Assembly (NCBI RefSeq): GCF_017876625.1
Contig: NZ_JAGIOH010000001.1
Coordinates: 3,989,501 to 4,053,500, forward strand
DNA from: Streptomyces syringium
Lineage (GTDB): Bacteria; Actinomycetota; Actinomycetes; Streptomycetales; Streptomycetaceae
DNA length: 64,000 nt
Reading direction: 5' to 3'
The notes under the pieces are model-generated. The model saw only the letters and a program-made list of their open reading frames with translations. It was not told the DNA's origin and did not search any database. Below, piece after piece: positions 24,533-32,635 of the stretch. Both the position numbers and the translations under genes were made by a program. How positions within the stretch are numbered: the stretch's first letter is position 1; the number at the start of each line of letters is the position of its first letter.

Positions 24533-24712
24533 ATGGAGAAGTCCGAGGCGATCATGGATCTGATGGCGGGCTACGACGCCTACAGCACGGTCGACGAGCT
24601 GAACACCACCGCGGCCGCCGACGCCCCCGCCACCACCGCGCCCTGTGGTGCGGCAACCGTCAGCTGGCTCGCCAGCCAGTTCACCGTCAAGACCTACAAG
24701 GATGGGTGCTGA
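24533..24712 (+). CDS. Class V lanthipeptide precursor peptide 2
   Basis: 59-residue precursor with leader MEKSEAIMDLMAGYDAYS and ELNTTAAADAPA. The core begins about TTAPCGAATVSWLASQ and ends KTYKDGC, with two Cys and seven Ser/Thr. One lanthionine/methyllanthionine around the N-terminal Cys and a C-terminal AviMeCys from KTYKDGC is the simplest prediction. It has an AGAAGGGAG ribosome site. It differs from precursor 3 mostly by conservative changes, pointing to a recent tandem duplication. Confidence 0.87.
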   Translation: MEKSEAIMDLMAGYDAYSTVDELNTTAAADAPATTAPCGAATVSWLASQFTVKTYKDGC

Positions 24713-24714
24713 TC

Positions 24715-24894
24715 ATGGAGAAGTCCGAGGCGATCATCGACCTGATGGCGGGCTACGACGCCTACAGCTCGGCCGACGAGCTCAACACGACGGCGGCCGC
24801 CGAGGCCCCCGCGTCCACTCCGGCATGTGCCGCCGCCACGATGAGCTGGCTCGGTAGCCAGCTGACGGTGAAGACGTACAAGGACGGCTGCTGA
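24715..24894 (+). CDS. Class V lanthipeptide precursor peptide 3
   Basis: 59-residue near-twin of precursor 2: leader MEKSEAIIDLMAGYDAYS, core from about ASTPACAAATMSWLGSQ to KTYKDGC. Its ATG lies only 2 nt after the stop of precursor 2, so it is translated by coupling or from a site inside precursor 2. The core keeps the two Cys positions, the VSW/MSW and the KTYKDGC end. Expect the same ring topology as precursor 2 and possibly two closely related products. Confidence 0.87.
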   Translation: MEKSEAIIDLMAGYDAYSSADELNTTAAAEAPASTPACAAATMSWLGSQLTVKTYKDGC

Positions 24895-25031
24895 TCTCAG
24901 CGGTCTTGCCGGGAGCCGGGCGCGGTTCCGTCCCCCGCGGAACCCCGCCCGGCCCCGCCGGAACGGCAACACCCCACGTACGAAACTCCGTCGCACGACC
25001 CACCGTTGCGAGAAAGGCCGGCGATCGCGCC

Positions 25032-26042
25032 ATGGCTACGACAGCACTCCATGAAGACCTCGTGAGAATGGCCGATCTCCTCCAGCCGGCCACGATCCGC
25101 GCCGCGGCCACCCTGCGTCTGGTGGACCACATCGAAGCCGGATCGACCACCGCCGCCGACCTCGCGGCCCGCACGGACACCCACCCCGACCTGCTCGACA
25201 TGCTGCTGCGCCACCTCGTGCACCTCGGCCTTCTGCGCCGGGACGACGCCGGGAGCCACGAAGTCACCGAACTGGGCGCGCCCCTGCGGGACTCGGACCC
25301 GGCCGGGGTACGCCGCCACCTCAGCATGGACGGCCTCTTCGGCAGGACCGACCTGGCCTTGGTCAACCTGCTGCACACCGTACGGACCGGTGAGCCCGCC
25401 CACGCCTCCCTCTTCGGGCGCGGCTACTGGGAAACCGTCAACGAAGATCCGCAGTTCGCCCAGGCGCTGAGCGAGGAGAGCCCCAGGGAGCTCGGCTGGG
25501 ACGCCGAACTCGTCCGCGACGGCTACGACTGGTCGACGGCCGGCAGCGTCATGGACATCGGCGGCCACAACGGCACGCTGCTCATGGAGCTCGCCCTGCA
25601 CCACCCCCATCTGCGGGGCGCGGTGCTGGACCTGAAGAACGTCGCCGAGCTCGCCGGGCGCCGTTTCGAGGAGAGCGGCCTCGCCGACCGCTGCACCGCC
25701 GTCGTCGGCAGCTTCTTCGACCCGATCACCCCCGGGTTCGACGTCTATCTGCTCTCCGCGATCCTCGCCGACTGGGACGACGAGAAGGCCGTCGCCCTCC
25801 TCCGCCGCGTCGCCGAGGCGGCCGGTGCCGACGGCCGGATCCTGATCGCCGACGTGAACATCCCCGTCCACAGCGCCGGGACCGCGTCCGCCGCGATGGA
25901 GCTCTACCTCCGGGTCGTCATGCCCAAGCCCGTGCGCACGGTGGAGGAGATCAAGGCGCTGGGCGCCGCCGCCGGGCTCACGGTCTCCTGGGAGGGGCCC
26001 GTCACCCCGGTCAGGACGCTGCTGGAGTTCCGCAATGCTTGA
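25032..26042 (+). CDS. SAM-dependent methyltransferase (O-methyltransferase family; LxmM-like)
   Basis: 336-residue methyltransferase with an N-terminal winged-helix dimerisation domain (LLQPATIRAAATLRLVDHIE, DLLDMLLRHLVHLGLL) and a Rossmann SAM domain whose glycine motif is MDIGGHNGTLLME (about residues 175-187). In lexapeptide a member of this O-methyltransferase-like family, LxmM, dimethylates the core N-terminus, which is the expected job here. ATG 25032 follows a GAGAAAGG site. The end overlaps the next gene by 8 bp. Confidence 0.82.
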   Translation: MATTALHEDLVRMADLLQPATIRAAATLRLVDHIEAGSTTAADLAARTDTHPDLLDMLLRHLVHLGLLRRDDAGSHEVTELGAPLRDSDPAGVRRHLSMDGLFGRTDLALVNLLHTVRTGEPAHASLFGRGYWETVNEDPQFAQALSEESPRELGWDAELVRDGYDWSTAGSVMDIGGHNGTLLMELALHHPHLRGAVLDLKNVAELAGRRFEESGLADRCTAVVGSFFDPITPGFDVYLLSAILADWDDEKAVALLRRVAEAAGADGRILIADVNIPVHSAGTASAAMELYLRVVMPKPVRTVEEIKALGAAAGLTVSWEGPVTPVRTLLEFRNA

Positions 26043-26934
26043 GTTCGACTCCGTGGCCAAGAGCTTCGGCGACAAGCGCGTCCTGCGCGAGCTGTCCCTC
26101 GTCGTGAAGCCGGGCGAGCTGTACGGCTTCTGCGGCGCCAACGGCGCGGGCAAGACCACCGCGATGCGCATCGCCCTCGGGGTGCTGACCGCCGACTCCG
26201 GCGACGTGCGCTGGCAGGGCCGGCCCGTGGACGCCGATTCCCGCCGCCGGTTCGGCTACATGCCCGAGGAGCGCGGCCTCTACGCCAAGATGACGCCCCG
26301 CGACCAGCTCGTCTTCTTCGCCGGCCTCAGCGGGGTGGCCCCGGCCACCGCCCGCCGGCGCGCGGACGAGTGGATCGAGCGGCTCGGTGTCGTCCTCGGC
26401 CCCAAGGACATGCTCGAGAAGCTGTCGCTGGGCAACCAGCAGAAGGTCCAGCTCATCGCCTCCCTGATCCACGACCCTGACGTTCTCGTCCTCGACGAGC
26501 CCTTCTCCGGGCTCGACCCGGTGGCCGTGGACGCCATGGCGGAGGTCCTCCTGGAATTCGCCCGCAAGGGCGTACCGACCCTCTTCTCCAGCCACCAGCT
26601 CGACCTGGTCGAGCGGCTGTGCGACCGGGTCGGCATCATCCGCGACGGCGCCCTGGTCGCCGAGGGAACGGTCGACCACCTGCGCCGCAGCGCGGGCAGC
26701 GGTCAGCTGGAGATCGCCCTCTCCGGCGCACCCGACGACTGGGCGGCTTCCGTCCCCGGCGTGCGGGTCGTCGCCACGACGGGCGCGAAGGTCACGCTGG
26801 AGGTCGAGGACGGCGTCCCGGCCCAGCGGATCCTGGCCGCCGCCCAGGAGCTGGGCCGGCTGGAGCACTTCGGCCGGCGCGACCCCGCGCTCGCCGACAT
26901 CTTCCGGGAGTCGGTCGCCGGGAGCGCCCGGTGA
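26035..26934 (+). CDS. ABC transporter ATP-binding protein (lanthipeptide cluster)
   Basis: 299-residue NatA/DrrA-type ATPase. Walker A is GANGAGKTT (about 35-43), the signature LSLGNQQKVQLIASL, Walker B VLVLDEPFSGLDP and the switch SSHQLD. It starts 8 bp inside the methyltransferase gene and its stop overlaps a GTG of the permease gene. With the next gene it forms a two-component ABC-2 exporter, likely giving immunity or export of the mature lanthipeptides. Confidence 0.9.
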   Translation: MLEFDSVAKSFGDKRVLRELSLVVKPGELYGFCGANGAGKTTAMRIALGVLTADSGDVRWQGRPVDADSRRRFGYMPEERGLYAKMTPRDQLVFFAGLSGVAPATARRRADEWIERLGVVLGPKDMLEKLSLGNQQKVQLIASLIHDPDVLVLDEPFSGLDPVAVDAMAEVLLEFARKGVPTLFSSHQLDLVERLCDRVGIIRDGALVAEGTVDHLRRSAGSGQLEIALSGAPDDWAASVPGVRVVATTGAKVTLEVEDGVPAQRILAAAQELGRLEHFGRRDPALADIFRESVAGSAR

Positions 26935-26960
26935 CCGGCACGGCAGGGGGAGGGACGGCG

Positions 26961-28124
26961 ATGGGAAACGCCGCGCTGATCAAGGTCGTCGCAGCCCGCG
27001 AGATCACTCAGCAGATGCGCAGCAAGGCCTTTTGGATCTCGGTGGCGGTGACGGCGCTGATGCTGGCCCTGTCCTTCGGGGCCACCACGCTCTTCCAGGG
27101 CGGCGGCGAAGGCAGGTCCACGGTCGGTGTGGTCGGCCGGCAGGCCGCCCTGACGCCCGCCCTGGGCGACCGGGCCGAGGTCAGCCGCTACGACAACGAC
27201 GAGGCCGCACGGCAGGCGGTGCGCGACGGCAAGGCCGACGCCGCGGTCCTCAGCAGCGACCGGATCGCGGTCCTGCGGGAACTGCCCGAGGACCTGGGCC
27301 GGGCCCTCCAGGAGGCGCACCGCGCGGCCGGTCAGGCCGACCGGCTGGCGGAGCACGGAGTACCGGCCAAGGACGTTCCCGGTCTGCTCACCGTCGAGCC
27401 GCTGAAGGTCACCACCCTCGACCCCGACGCCGAGCGGGTCCAGCAGCGGACCATCGCCGCGGGCACGGGCGTCTTCCTGCTCTTCATGCTGATGCTCGTC
27501 TCCGGCCTGGCCGTGGCGCAGGGCGTCGCGGAGGAGAAGGCCAGCCGCATCGTGGAGGTGCTGCTCGCGAAGGTCCGGCCCTGGCACCTGCTCGCCGGGA
27601 AGATCACCGGACTCGGCGCGGCGGCCCTCGTGCAGATGCTGGCGCTGGCGACCGCGACCCTGAGCGCGGCGATCGGCTTCGGTGTCTTCGAGACGCCGTC
27701 CGACGCGCTCGGTACCGGCGCCAATCTGCTGCTGTGGTTCGTCCCCGGCTACCTCCTCTTCATCACGCTCTACGCGGTGGCCGGCTCGCTGGTCTCGCGC
27801 CCCGAGGACGTCAACCACGTCGTCGGCCCGGTCAACGCGCTCCAGATGGTCGGCCTCATCGGCCCCGTGCTGGCGGTGTCGGGCAGCACCGACTCGTCCA
27901 CCCTCCGGATCCTCTCGATGGTCCCCGGGACGTCCTGGGCGTCGATGCCGGTCCGCATGGCGTACGAGGACGTGGCGTGGTGGGAGATCGGTGCCGCCTT
28001 CGGGCTCATGGCCCTGGCGATCGCCGTCCTGGTCCGCGTCGGCAGCCGCGTCTACACCGGCGGGCTGCTCCAGTACGGCGGCATCGTCAAGGTCAAGGAC
28101 GCCCTGGCGGGCGCGCGGCAGTGA
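26961..28124 (+). CDS. ABC-2 type permease, NatB-like (lanthipeptide cluster)
   Basis: 387-residue permease. Helix one is AFWISVAVTALMLALSFG (about residue 25); a large extracytoplasmic loop (about 50-170) follows; then five more helices including GTGVFLLFMLMLVSGLAVA and a LVQMLALATATLSAAIGFGV segment. The motif EEKASRIVEVLLAKVRPW is typical of NatB. ATG 26961 has a GGGGGAGGGA site 6 nt upstream; GTG 26931, overlapping the ATPase stop (GTGA), is an alternative adding ten residues. Pairs with the preceding ATPase. Confidence 0.88.
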   Translation: MGNAALIKVVAAREITQQMRSKAFWISVAVTALMLALSFGATTLFQGGGEGRSTVGVVGRQAALTPALGDRAEVSRYDNDEAARQAVRDGKADAAVLSSDRIAVLRELPEDLGRALQEAHRAAGQADRLAEHGVPAKDVPGLLTVEPLKVTTLDPDAERVQQRTIAAGTGVFLLFMLMLVSGLAVAQGVAEEKASRIVEVLLAKVRPWHLLAGKITGLGAAALVQMLALATATLSAAIGFGVFETPSDALGTGANLLLWFVPGYLLFITLYAVAGSLVSRPEDVNHVVGPVNALQMVGLIGPVLAVSGSTDSSTLRILSMVPGTSWASMPVRMAYEDVAWWEIGAAFGLMALAIAVLVRVGSRVYTGGLLQYGGIVKVKDALAGARQ

Positions 28125-28193
28125 CACCGCCCGCACCGCGGTCCCGGTCGAACCATTCGTAATTTCCATTCCAGGCAAGGGAGTTGGGGCGCC

Positions 28194-29993
28194 ATGAGTG
28201 GCGTACTGAAGAGCGGGACAGCGGCCGCGGGCCCTGACCCGAAGCTGCGGATCCTCACCGAGCTGTCCCGGGGCAACGGCCCGGCGCTCGTCCTCGTCGG
28301 GGTGCTCGCCGTGCTGTCCACGGCGGCCACCCTGGCCCTGCCGATGGTGGTCGGCAAGCTGCTGGCCGCCATCCAGAACGACGAGGGGCTGGCCCTGTGG
28401 GCCGCGGTGATGGTGGGTGTCGGCTTCGGCTCCGCCGCCGCCGGCGCGCTCGCCGCCTTCCTCCTCGGCCGGATGGGCCAGGAGCTGATCTACCGGCTCC
28501 GGGTCCGCACGATGGACCACGCCCTCGGACTGCGGCTCGCCGACGCGCAGCGGGAGGGCGGCGGCAATCTGACCGCCCGCATCACCGCCGACGCCGCCCG
28601 GGTGAAGAGCCTCATCGACATCGGCCCGATCCAGCTCCCCATGGCGGGCGTCACCGTCGTCGGCACCCTCGTCATCATGGGCCTGCTGGACTGGGTGCTG
28701 CTGCTCATCACCGTCGGCGCGTTCCTCATAGCCGTCGGCGTCATCACCGTCGTCATCAAGGGGCTGCGCCGCAAGTACGCGGCCCTCCAGGACGAACTCG
28801 GCGGCATGGCCCAGAACTTCGTCTCCGCGATGGAGTCCCTGACCGTCATCAAGGCCTACCGCGCCGAGCGCAGGACCTCCCGCGCCCTCGCCGGCCGCGC
28901 GCGCAAGCTCGCGGACCTGGAGATCGAGGCCGCCAAGATGGAGTCCCTGATGGTCCCGGTGATCAACCTGGGCCAGCAGATCGCCCTGGTCGCCGTGGTC
29001 GTCGGCGGCGGCGCCCGGATGCTCGACGGGCACCTCACCCTCGCCGACTTCGTCGCCTTCCTGCTCTACCTCCTCCAGCTCACCGCCCCCCTGATCATGG
29101 CCGCCTCGGGCGTCAGCGGACTCCAGACCGGCCTCGTCGCCCGCAAGCGCTTCGAGGACGTCTTCGCCCTGCCCACCGAGGACGTCGAGGCCCCCGCCCC
29201 CGAGAACGCCGCGCCCCTGCGCAACGCCCCCGCCGTCCGCTTCGAGAACGTCACCTTCGGCTACGGCGACGACCGGCCCGTCCTGCGCGGCGCCGACCTC
29301 ACCGTCCCCGCCCGCGGACTGACCGCCATGGTCGGCCTCTCCGGTTCGGGCAAGAGCACCTCGCTCGCGCTCATCGAGCGGTTCGTGGAGCCGGAGTCCG
29401 GCCGCGTCTCCGTCTACGGGCGGGACGTCGCCGAGTGGCCGCTCGGCGAGCTGCGCGGCCAGATCGGCTACGTCGACCAGTCCAACACCCTGCTCCAGGA
29501 CTCCGTGCGCGGCAATCTCACCCTCGGCCGCGACGAGAGCCGCCCCGCCGACGACGAGGAGCTGTACGCCGCACTGGAGAGCGTCGGCCTCGCCGAGGAG
29601 ATCCGCTCCCTGCCCGACGGCCTGGACACCGTGCTCGGCGGCGCCGACAACCTCTCCGGCGGCCAGCGCCAGCGGCTCGCCCTCGCCCGCGCCACCCTCT
29701 CCGACACCCGCCTGGTCCTGCTCGACGAGCCGTCCTCGCACCTGGACAGCATCAACGAGCAAAGGCTGAGGAACGTCGTCGACTCCCTCGCCGCCGACCG
29801 CGCCGTGCTCGTCGTCGCCCACCGGATCTCCACCATCCAGCACGCCGACCACGTGATCGTCATGGACGCCGGCCGGGTCGTGGACCAGGGCGACCACGAC
29901 GCCCTGCTGCGCCGCTGCCCCGCCTACGCCGAGCTGGTGAGCGGCCAGGTGCTCAGCACCGGCACCCCCGCCCCCGCCCCCGCGCTCGCGTGA
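28194..29993 (+). CDS. ABC transporter, fused permease-ATPase exporter (lanthipeptide cluster)
   Basis: 599-residue half-transporter: six helices (residues about 25-300) followed by an ATPase domain with Walker A GLSGSGKST, Q-loop VDQSN, signature NLSGGQRQRLALARAT, Walker B LVLLDEPSSHLD and His switch VVAHRIS. No C39 peptidase domain precedes the helices, so it does not cut leaders. It probably exports the modified peptide. GTG of the next frame overlaps its stop. A ribosome site AAGGGAG precedes ATG 28194. Confidence 0.9.
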   Translation: MSGVLKSGTAAAGPDPKLRILTELSRGNGPALVLVGVLAVLSTAATLALPMVVGKLLAAIQNDEGLALWAAVMVGVGFGSAAAGALAAFLLGRMGQELIYRLRVRTMDHALGLRLADAQREGGGNLTARITADAARVKSLIDIGPIQLPMAGVTVVGTLVIMGLLDWVLLLITVGAFLIAVGVITVVIKGLRRKYAALQDELGGMAQNFVSAMESLTVIKAYRAERRTSRALAGRARKLADLEIEAAKMESLMVPVINLGQQIALVAVVVGGGARMLDGHLTLADFVAFLLYLLQLTAPLIMAASGVSGLQTGLVARKRFEDVFALPTEDVEAPAPENAAPLRNAPAVRFENVTFGYGDDRPVLRGADLTVPARGLTAMVGLSGSGKSTSLALIERFVEPESGRVSVYGRDVAEWPLGELRGQIGYVDQSNTLLQDSVRGNLTLGRDESRPADDEELYAALESVGLAEEIRSLPDGLDTVLGGADNLSGGQRQRLALARATLSDTRLVLLDEPSSHLDSINEQRLRNVVDSLAADRAVLVVAHRISTIQHADHVIVMDAGRVVDQGDHDALLRRCPAYAELVSGQVLSTGTPAPAPALA

Positions 29994-30013
29994 CCGACGA
30001 GGAGAGCACCACC

Positions 30014-31015
30014 GTGTCCGTACCGTCCGTACCCTCCGCTTCCGTCACCCCGCGCACCGGCTACTCCGTGCTGATGCCCTTCACCCCCGCCCGGCACGAG
30101 CAGATCCTGCCCTTCGCGGCACTCACCCAGTGGAGCGCCGCCCACCGCCTCTGGCAGGGCCAGTCCTCGGTGGGCGACCCGCACCAGACCTTCGCCTACG
30201 CGGCGGCCTCCGGCTTCCACGTCCCCGTCGGCACCGGGGTGACCGTGATGCCGCTGCGCCACCCCTTCGAGGCCGCCCTCCAGGCACAGGCCCTGGCCGT
30301 CGCCATGGGCCATCCCGTGGTGGCCGGCTTCGGCCCGGGCGCCGCCGTCTTCCAGCGCAACATGCTCGGCGCCCCCTACCGCAGCCAGCTCGGCGCCTGC
30401 CGGGAGTACGTCACCGCCGTCCGCGGCCTGCTCGACGGCGAGGAGGTCGACCTGGACGGCGAGTTCTTCCGCTGCCGCGGCAGCCTCCCCACCCTGCCCC
30501 GCCCGGGGATCGAGATCGGCCTCGGCGTGCTGCGCCCGGGCATGGCCCGCCTGGCGGGCGAGGTCGCCGACACGGCCATCACCTGGCTGACCCCGGCCCC
30601 CTATCTGCGGGACGTCGTCGTCCCCGCGATGCGCGAGGGCGCGGCCGCCGCCGGGCGGCCCGTGCCCCGCCTGGTGGCCATCGTGCCGGTGGCGCTCGAC
30701 AAGCCCGGCCGGGACCCCGCCGCCGTGGCCCTCGCCAGCAACTCCGGCCACATGAGCATGCCGCACTACACCGACATGCTCCGCCGCTCGGGCATCGAGG
30801 TCGACATGAAGGCCGACCCGATGGCCAGCGCCAAGGCCCTCATCGCGGGCGGCGGCTTCCTCAGCGGCGGCCCCGCGGAGATCTCCGCCGGGCTGGAGCG
30901 CTACTGGGAGGCGGGCGTCGACGAGATCGTCATCAACGTCACCGGAGTGCACCTCACCCAGGGGCCGCGCGTCGCGCTGAAGGAGCTCGAAGAAGTCCTG
31001 AGAGAGGTGGCGTAA
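30014..31015 (+). CDS. LLM-class F420-dependent oxidoreductase (LxmJ-like dehydroalanine reductase)
   Basis: 333-residue luciferase-like TIM-barrel enzyme. Family features include SVLMPFTPARHEQILPFA at the N-terminus, FAYAAASGFHVPVGTGV, the RHPFEAALQAQALAVA helix, and GEFFRCRGSLPTL. In lexapeptide the F420H2-dependent LxmJ reduces dehydroalanine to D-alanine, and the same function is inferred from position. GTG 30014 with GAGGAG 9 nt upstream is preferred over GTG 29990, which overlaps the exporter stop. Confidence 0.85.
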   Translation: MSVPSVPSASVTPRTGYSVLMPFTPARHEQILPFAALTQWSAAHRLWQGQSSVGDPHQTFAYAAASGFHVPVGTGVTVMPLRHPFEAALQAQALAVAMGHPVVAGFGPGAAVFQRNMLGAPYRSQLGACREYVTAVRGLLDGEEVDLDGEFFRCRGSLPTLPRPGIEIGLGVLRPGMARLAGEVADTAITWLTPAPYLRDVVVPAMREGAAAAGRPVPRLVAIVPVALDKPGRDPAAVALASNSGHMSMPHYTDMLRRSGIEVDMKADPMASAKALIAGGGFLSGGPAEISAGLERYWEAGVDEIVINVTGVHLTQGPRVALKELEEVLREVA

Positions 31016-31651
31016 ATGACCGAACCCCCGTACCCCCTCGTCCACGTGCCCGAACTCGGCGTGGACCGACTGCTGTTGGTGGTCACCGGCTCGACCTTCG
31101 CCACCGGCCTGCCGTTCTGGGCCGACTGGCTGCGGATGTCCTATCCGCACCTGGAGACGTCCGTGGTGCTCACCCGCAGCGCCCAGCGCTTCGTCACCCG
31201 GCAGGCCCTGGCCCACCGGGTCGGCGGCGAAGTGCTCACCGACGTCTGGCCGGAGGAGGAGGCCCGCGCCCGGCACGTCGAACTCGCCGAGTGGGCACAG
31301 GCCTTCGTCGTCTATCCGGCGACCCTGCACTACACCGCCCGGCTCGCCCTCGGCCTCGCCGACAGCCCGTCGCTGCTCGCCGCCCAGGTCACCAAGGCTC
31401 CCATCGCGCTGGCCCCGTCGCTGCCGCCGGGCGGGCTGGACAGCGCCGCCTTCCAGAAGCACTGGGCCACGCTGTCCGCCCGACCGAACGTCGTGATGAC
31501 GGCGCCGGAGCCGGGCCGCAGCGCGACGACCGGGCGGATGGAGGCGTGGGTCCCGCCGCCGATGCCCGACGTCATCGAGGCGCTGGAGCAGCGCCGCGCC
31601 GAACTCGCGGCGGACCGCTCCGCCCACCCCGCGGAAAGGGCCCTGCTGTGA
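31016..31651 (+). CDS. Flavoprotein cysteine decarboxylase (LxmD/EpiD-like)
   Basis: 211-residue HFCD-family flavoenzyme. The catalytic His lies in ARHVELAEWAQ, a PASANT-like motif in YPATLHYTARLALGLAD, and a substrate clamp region in PSLPPGGLDSAAFQKHW. These enzymes decarboxylate the C-terminal Cys of the peptide to a thioenol that joins a dehydrated Thr to give AviMeCys; all three precursors end in Cys. ATG 31016 directly follows the TAA of the oxidoreductase gene. Confidence 0.85.
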   Translation: MTEPPYPLVHVPELGVDRLLLVVTGSTFATGLPFWADWLRMSYPHLETSVVLTRSAQRFVTRQALAHRVGGEVLTDVWPEEEARARHVELAEWAQAFVVYPATLHYTARLALGLADSPSLLAAQVTKAPIALAPSLPPGGLDSAAFQKHWATLSARPNVVMTAPEPGRSATTGRMEAWVPPPMPDVIEALEQRRAELAADRSAHPAERALL

Positions 31652-32574
31652 CCGTCACGACCGTCCGCACCGAGCCGGAGGCGGAGGACACCCAGGCCCC
31701 GCCGCTGACGGAGTACGGCACCGGCCTGCTGCGCACCACCGTCCTGCCGCTGCCCGACGGCACCTACGAGTGGCGCCGGGCCCCGGGCCCGCTCGCCCCC
31801 GCCCCCTTCGTCCGGCTGTCCCCGGAGGCCGTCGCCCGCCTCGCGGACGCGGCCGGGCGGCCGGCGCCGGGCCAGGTCCTCCTCGCCCCGGCCCGCCCGG
31901 ACGGCGAGGCCCGGACCTACCGGGTCGCCGGAGCCGAGTCCGTGGCGTTCGTCCTCCTCACCACCGGGGTCACGCCCGCCCTGCACGGCCCGCTGCGCGG
32001 CCTGGGCCGGGCGCTGCGGACCCTCCACGAAACGCCCCTGGACGAGCTGCCGGCCGGCCGCCGCTCCCGCGGCCTGGACCGGCTCGTCACCTGGCTCGAC
32101 GGGCACACCCCGAGCCCGCGCGCGGCCCATGCCCAGGCGCAGGTCCGCCGGGCGCTGGGCCCCGGGCGCTGGGCGCGGGTGCGCGGCTGGGCCGAGGAGG
32201 TCACGGGCGACGACCGGGTCGTGTTCGCGCACGGCGCGGCGGGCCTCGGCTCCCTGGTGATCGGCGGGCCGCCCGGCACCGCCGCGCTGCTGACCGGCGA
32301 GGACGTGTGCGCCGCCCCCTGGTACGTCGACCTCGGCTGGGTCGTCGGCGAGCTCGTGGAACTCAAGTGGCAGCTCGGTGGCGACCCGGCCACCTGGCAG
32401 TTGCTCATCGACGCGCTCTTCGACGGCTACGGACGCGACCTCGGCACCGACTGGCGGAAGCTGGCGGCGCTGCGCGTGCTGCTGCACGTCCACGACATCG
32501 CGGCCTATCTCGACGACCACCAGGGCGGGTTCGACCACTACTCCTCGTTCCTGAAGTTCCTGACCGACCTGTGA
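31648..32574 (+). CDS. Degenerate kinase-like protein of the lanthipeptide cluster
   Basis: 308-residue protein with the overall plan of an aminoglycoside phosphotransferase: an N-terminal lobe, then FAHGAAGLGSLVIGG where HGDxHxxN would be, then PWYVDLGWVVGELVELK in place of the metal-binding helix. The catalytic Asp of the HGD loop is missing, so it is probably not an active kinase. Class V systems need a third protein (LxmX) besides LxmK and LxmY; this is the only unassigned gene that could fill that place, but similarity to LxmX could not be tested. GTGA overlap couples it to the decarboxylase. Confidence 0.6.
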   Translation: MTVTTVRTEPEAEDTQAPPLTEYGTGLLRTTVLPLPDGTYEWRRAPGPLAPAPFVRLSPEAVARLADAAGRPAPGQVLLAPARPDGEARTYRVAGAESVAFVLLTTGVTPALHGPLRGLGRALRTLHETPLDELPAGRRSRGLDRLVTWLDGHTPSPRAAHAQAQVRRALGPGRWARVRGWAEEVTGDDRVVFAHGAAGLGSLVIGGPPGTAALLTGEDVCAAPWYVDLGWVVGELVELKWQLGGDPATWQLLIDALFDGYGRDLGTDWRKLAALRVLLHVHDIAAYLDDHQGGFDHYSSFLKFLTDL

Positions 32575-32635
32575 CGCCTCGGCCCTTTCAAAGACTTCGT
32601 CACGCCCGACCCCCGATGCGGAGGACCTCTCCACC

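Noticed and set aside
26703..29897. 1064-codon minus-strand frame antisense to the ABC exporter genes
   Set aside because: Low-complexity antisense shadow of the plus-strand transporters, no recognisable domain.
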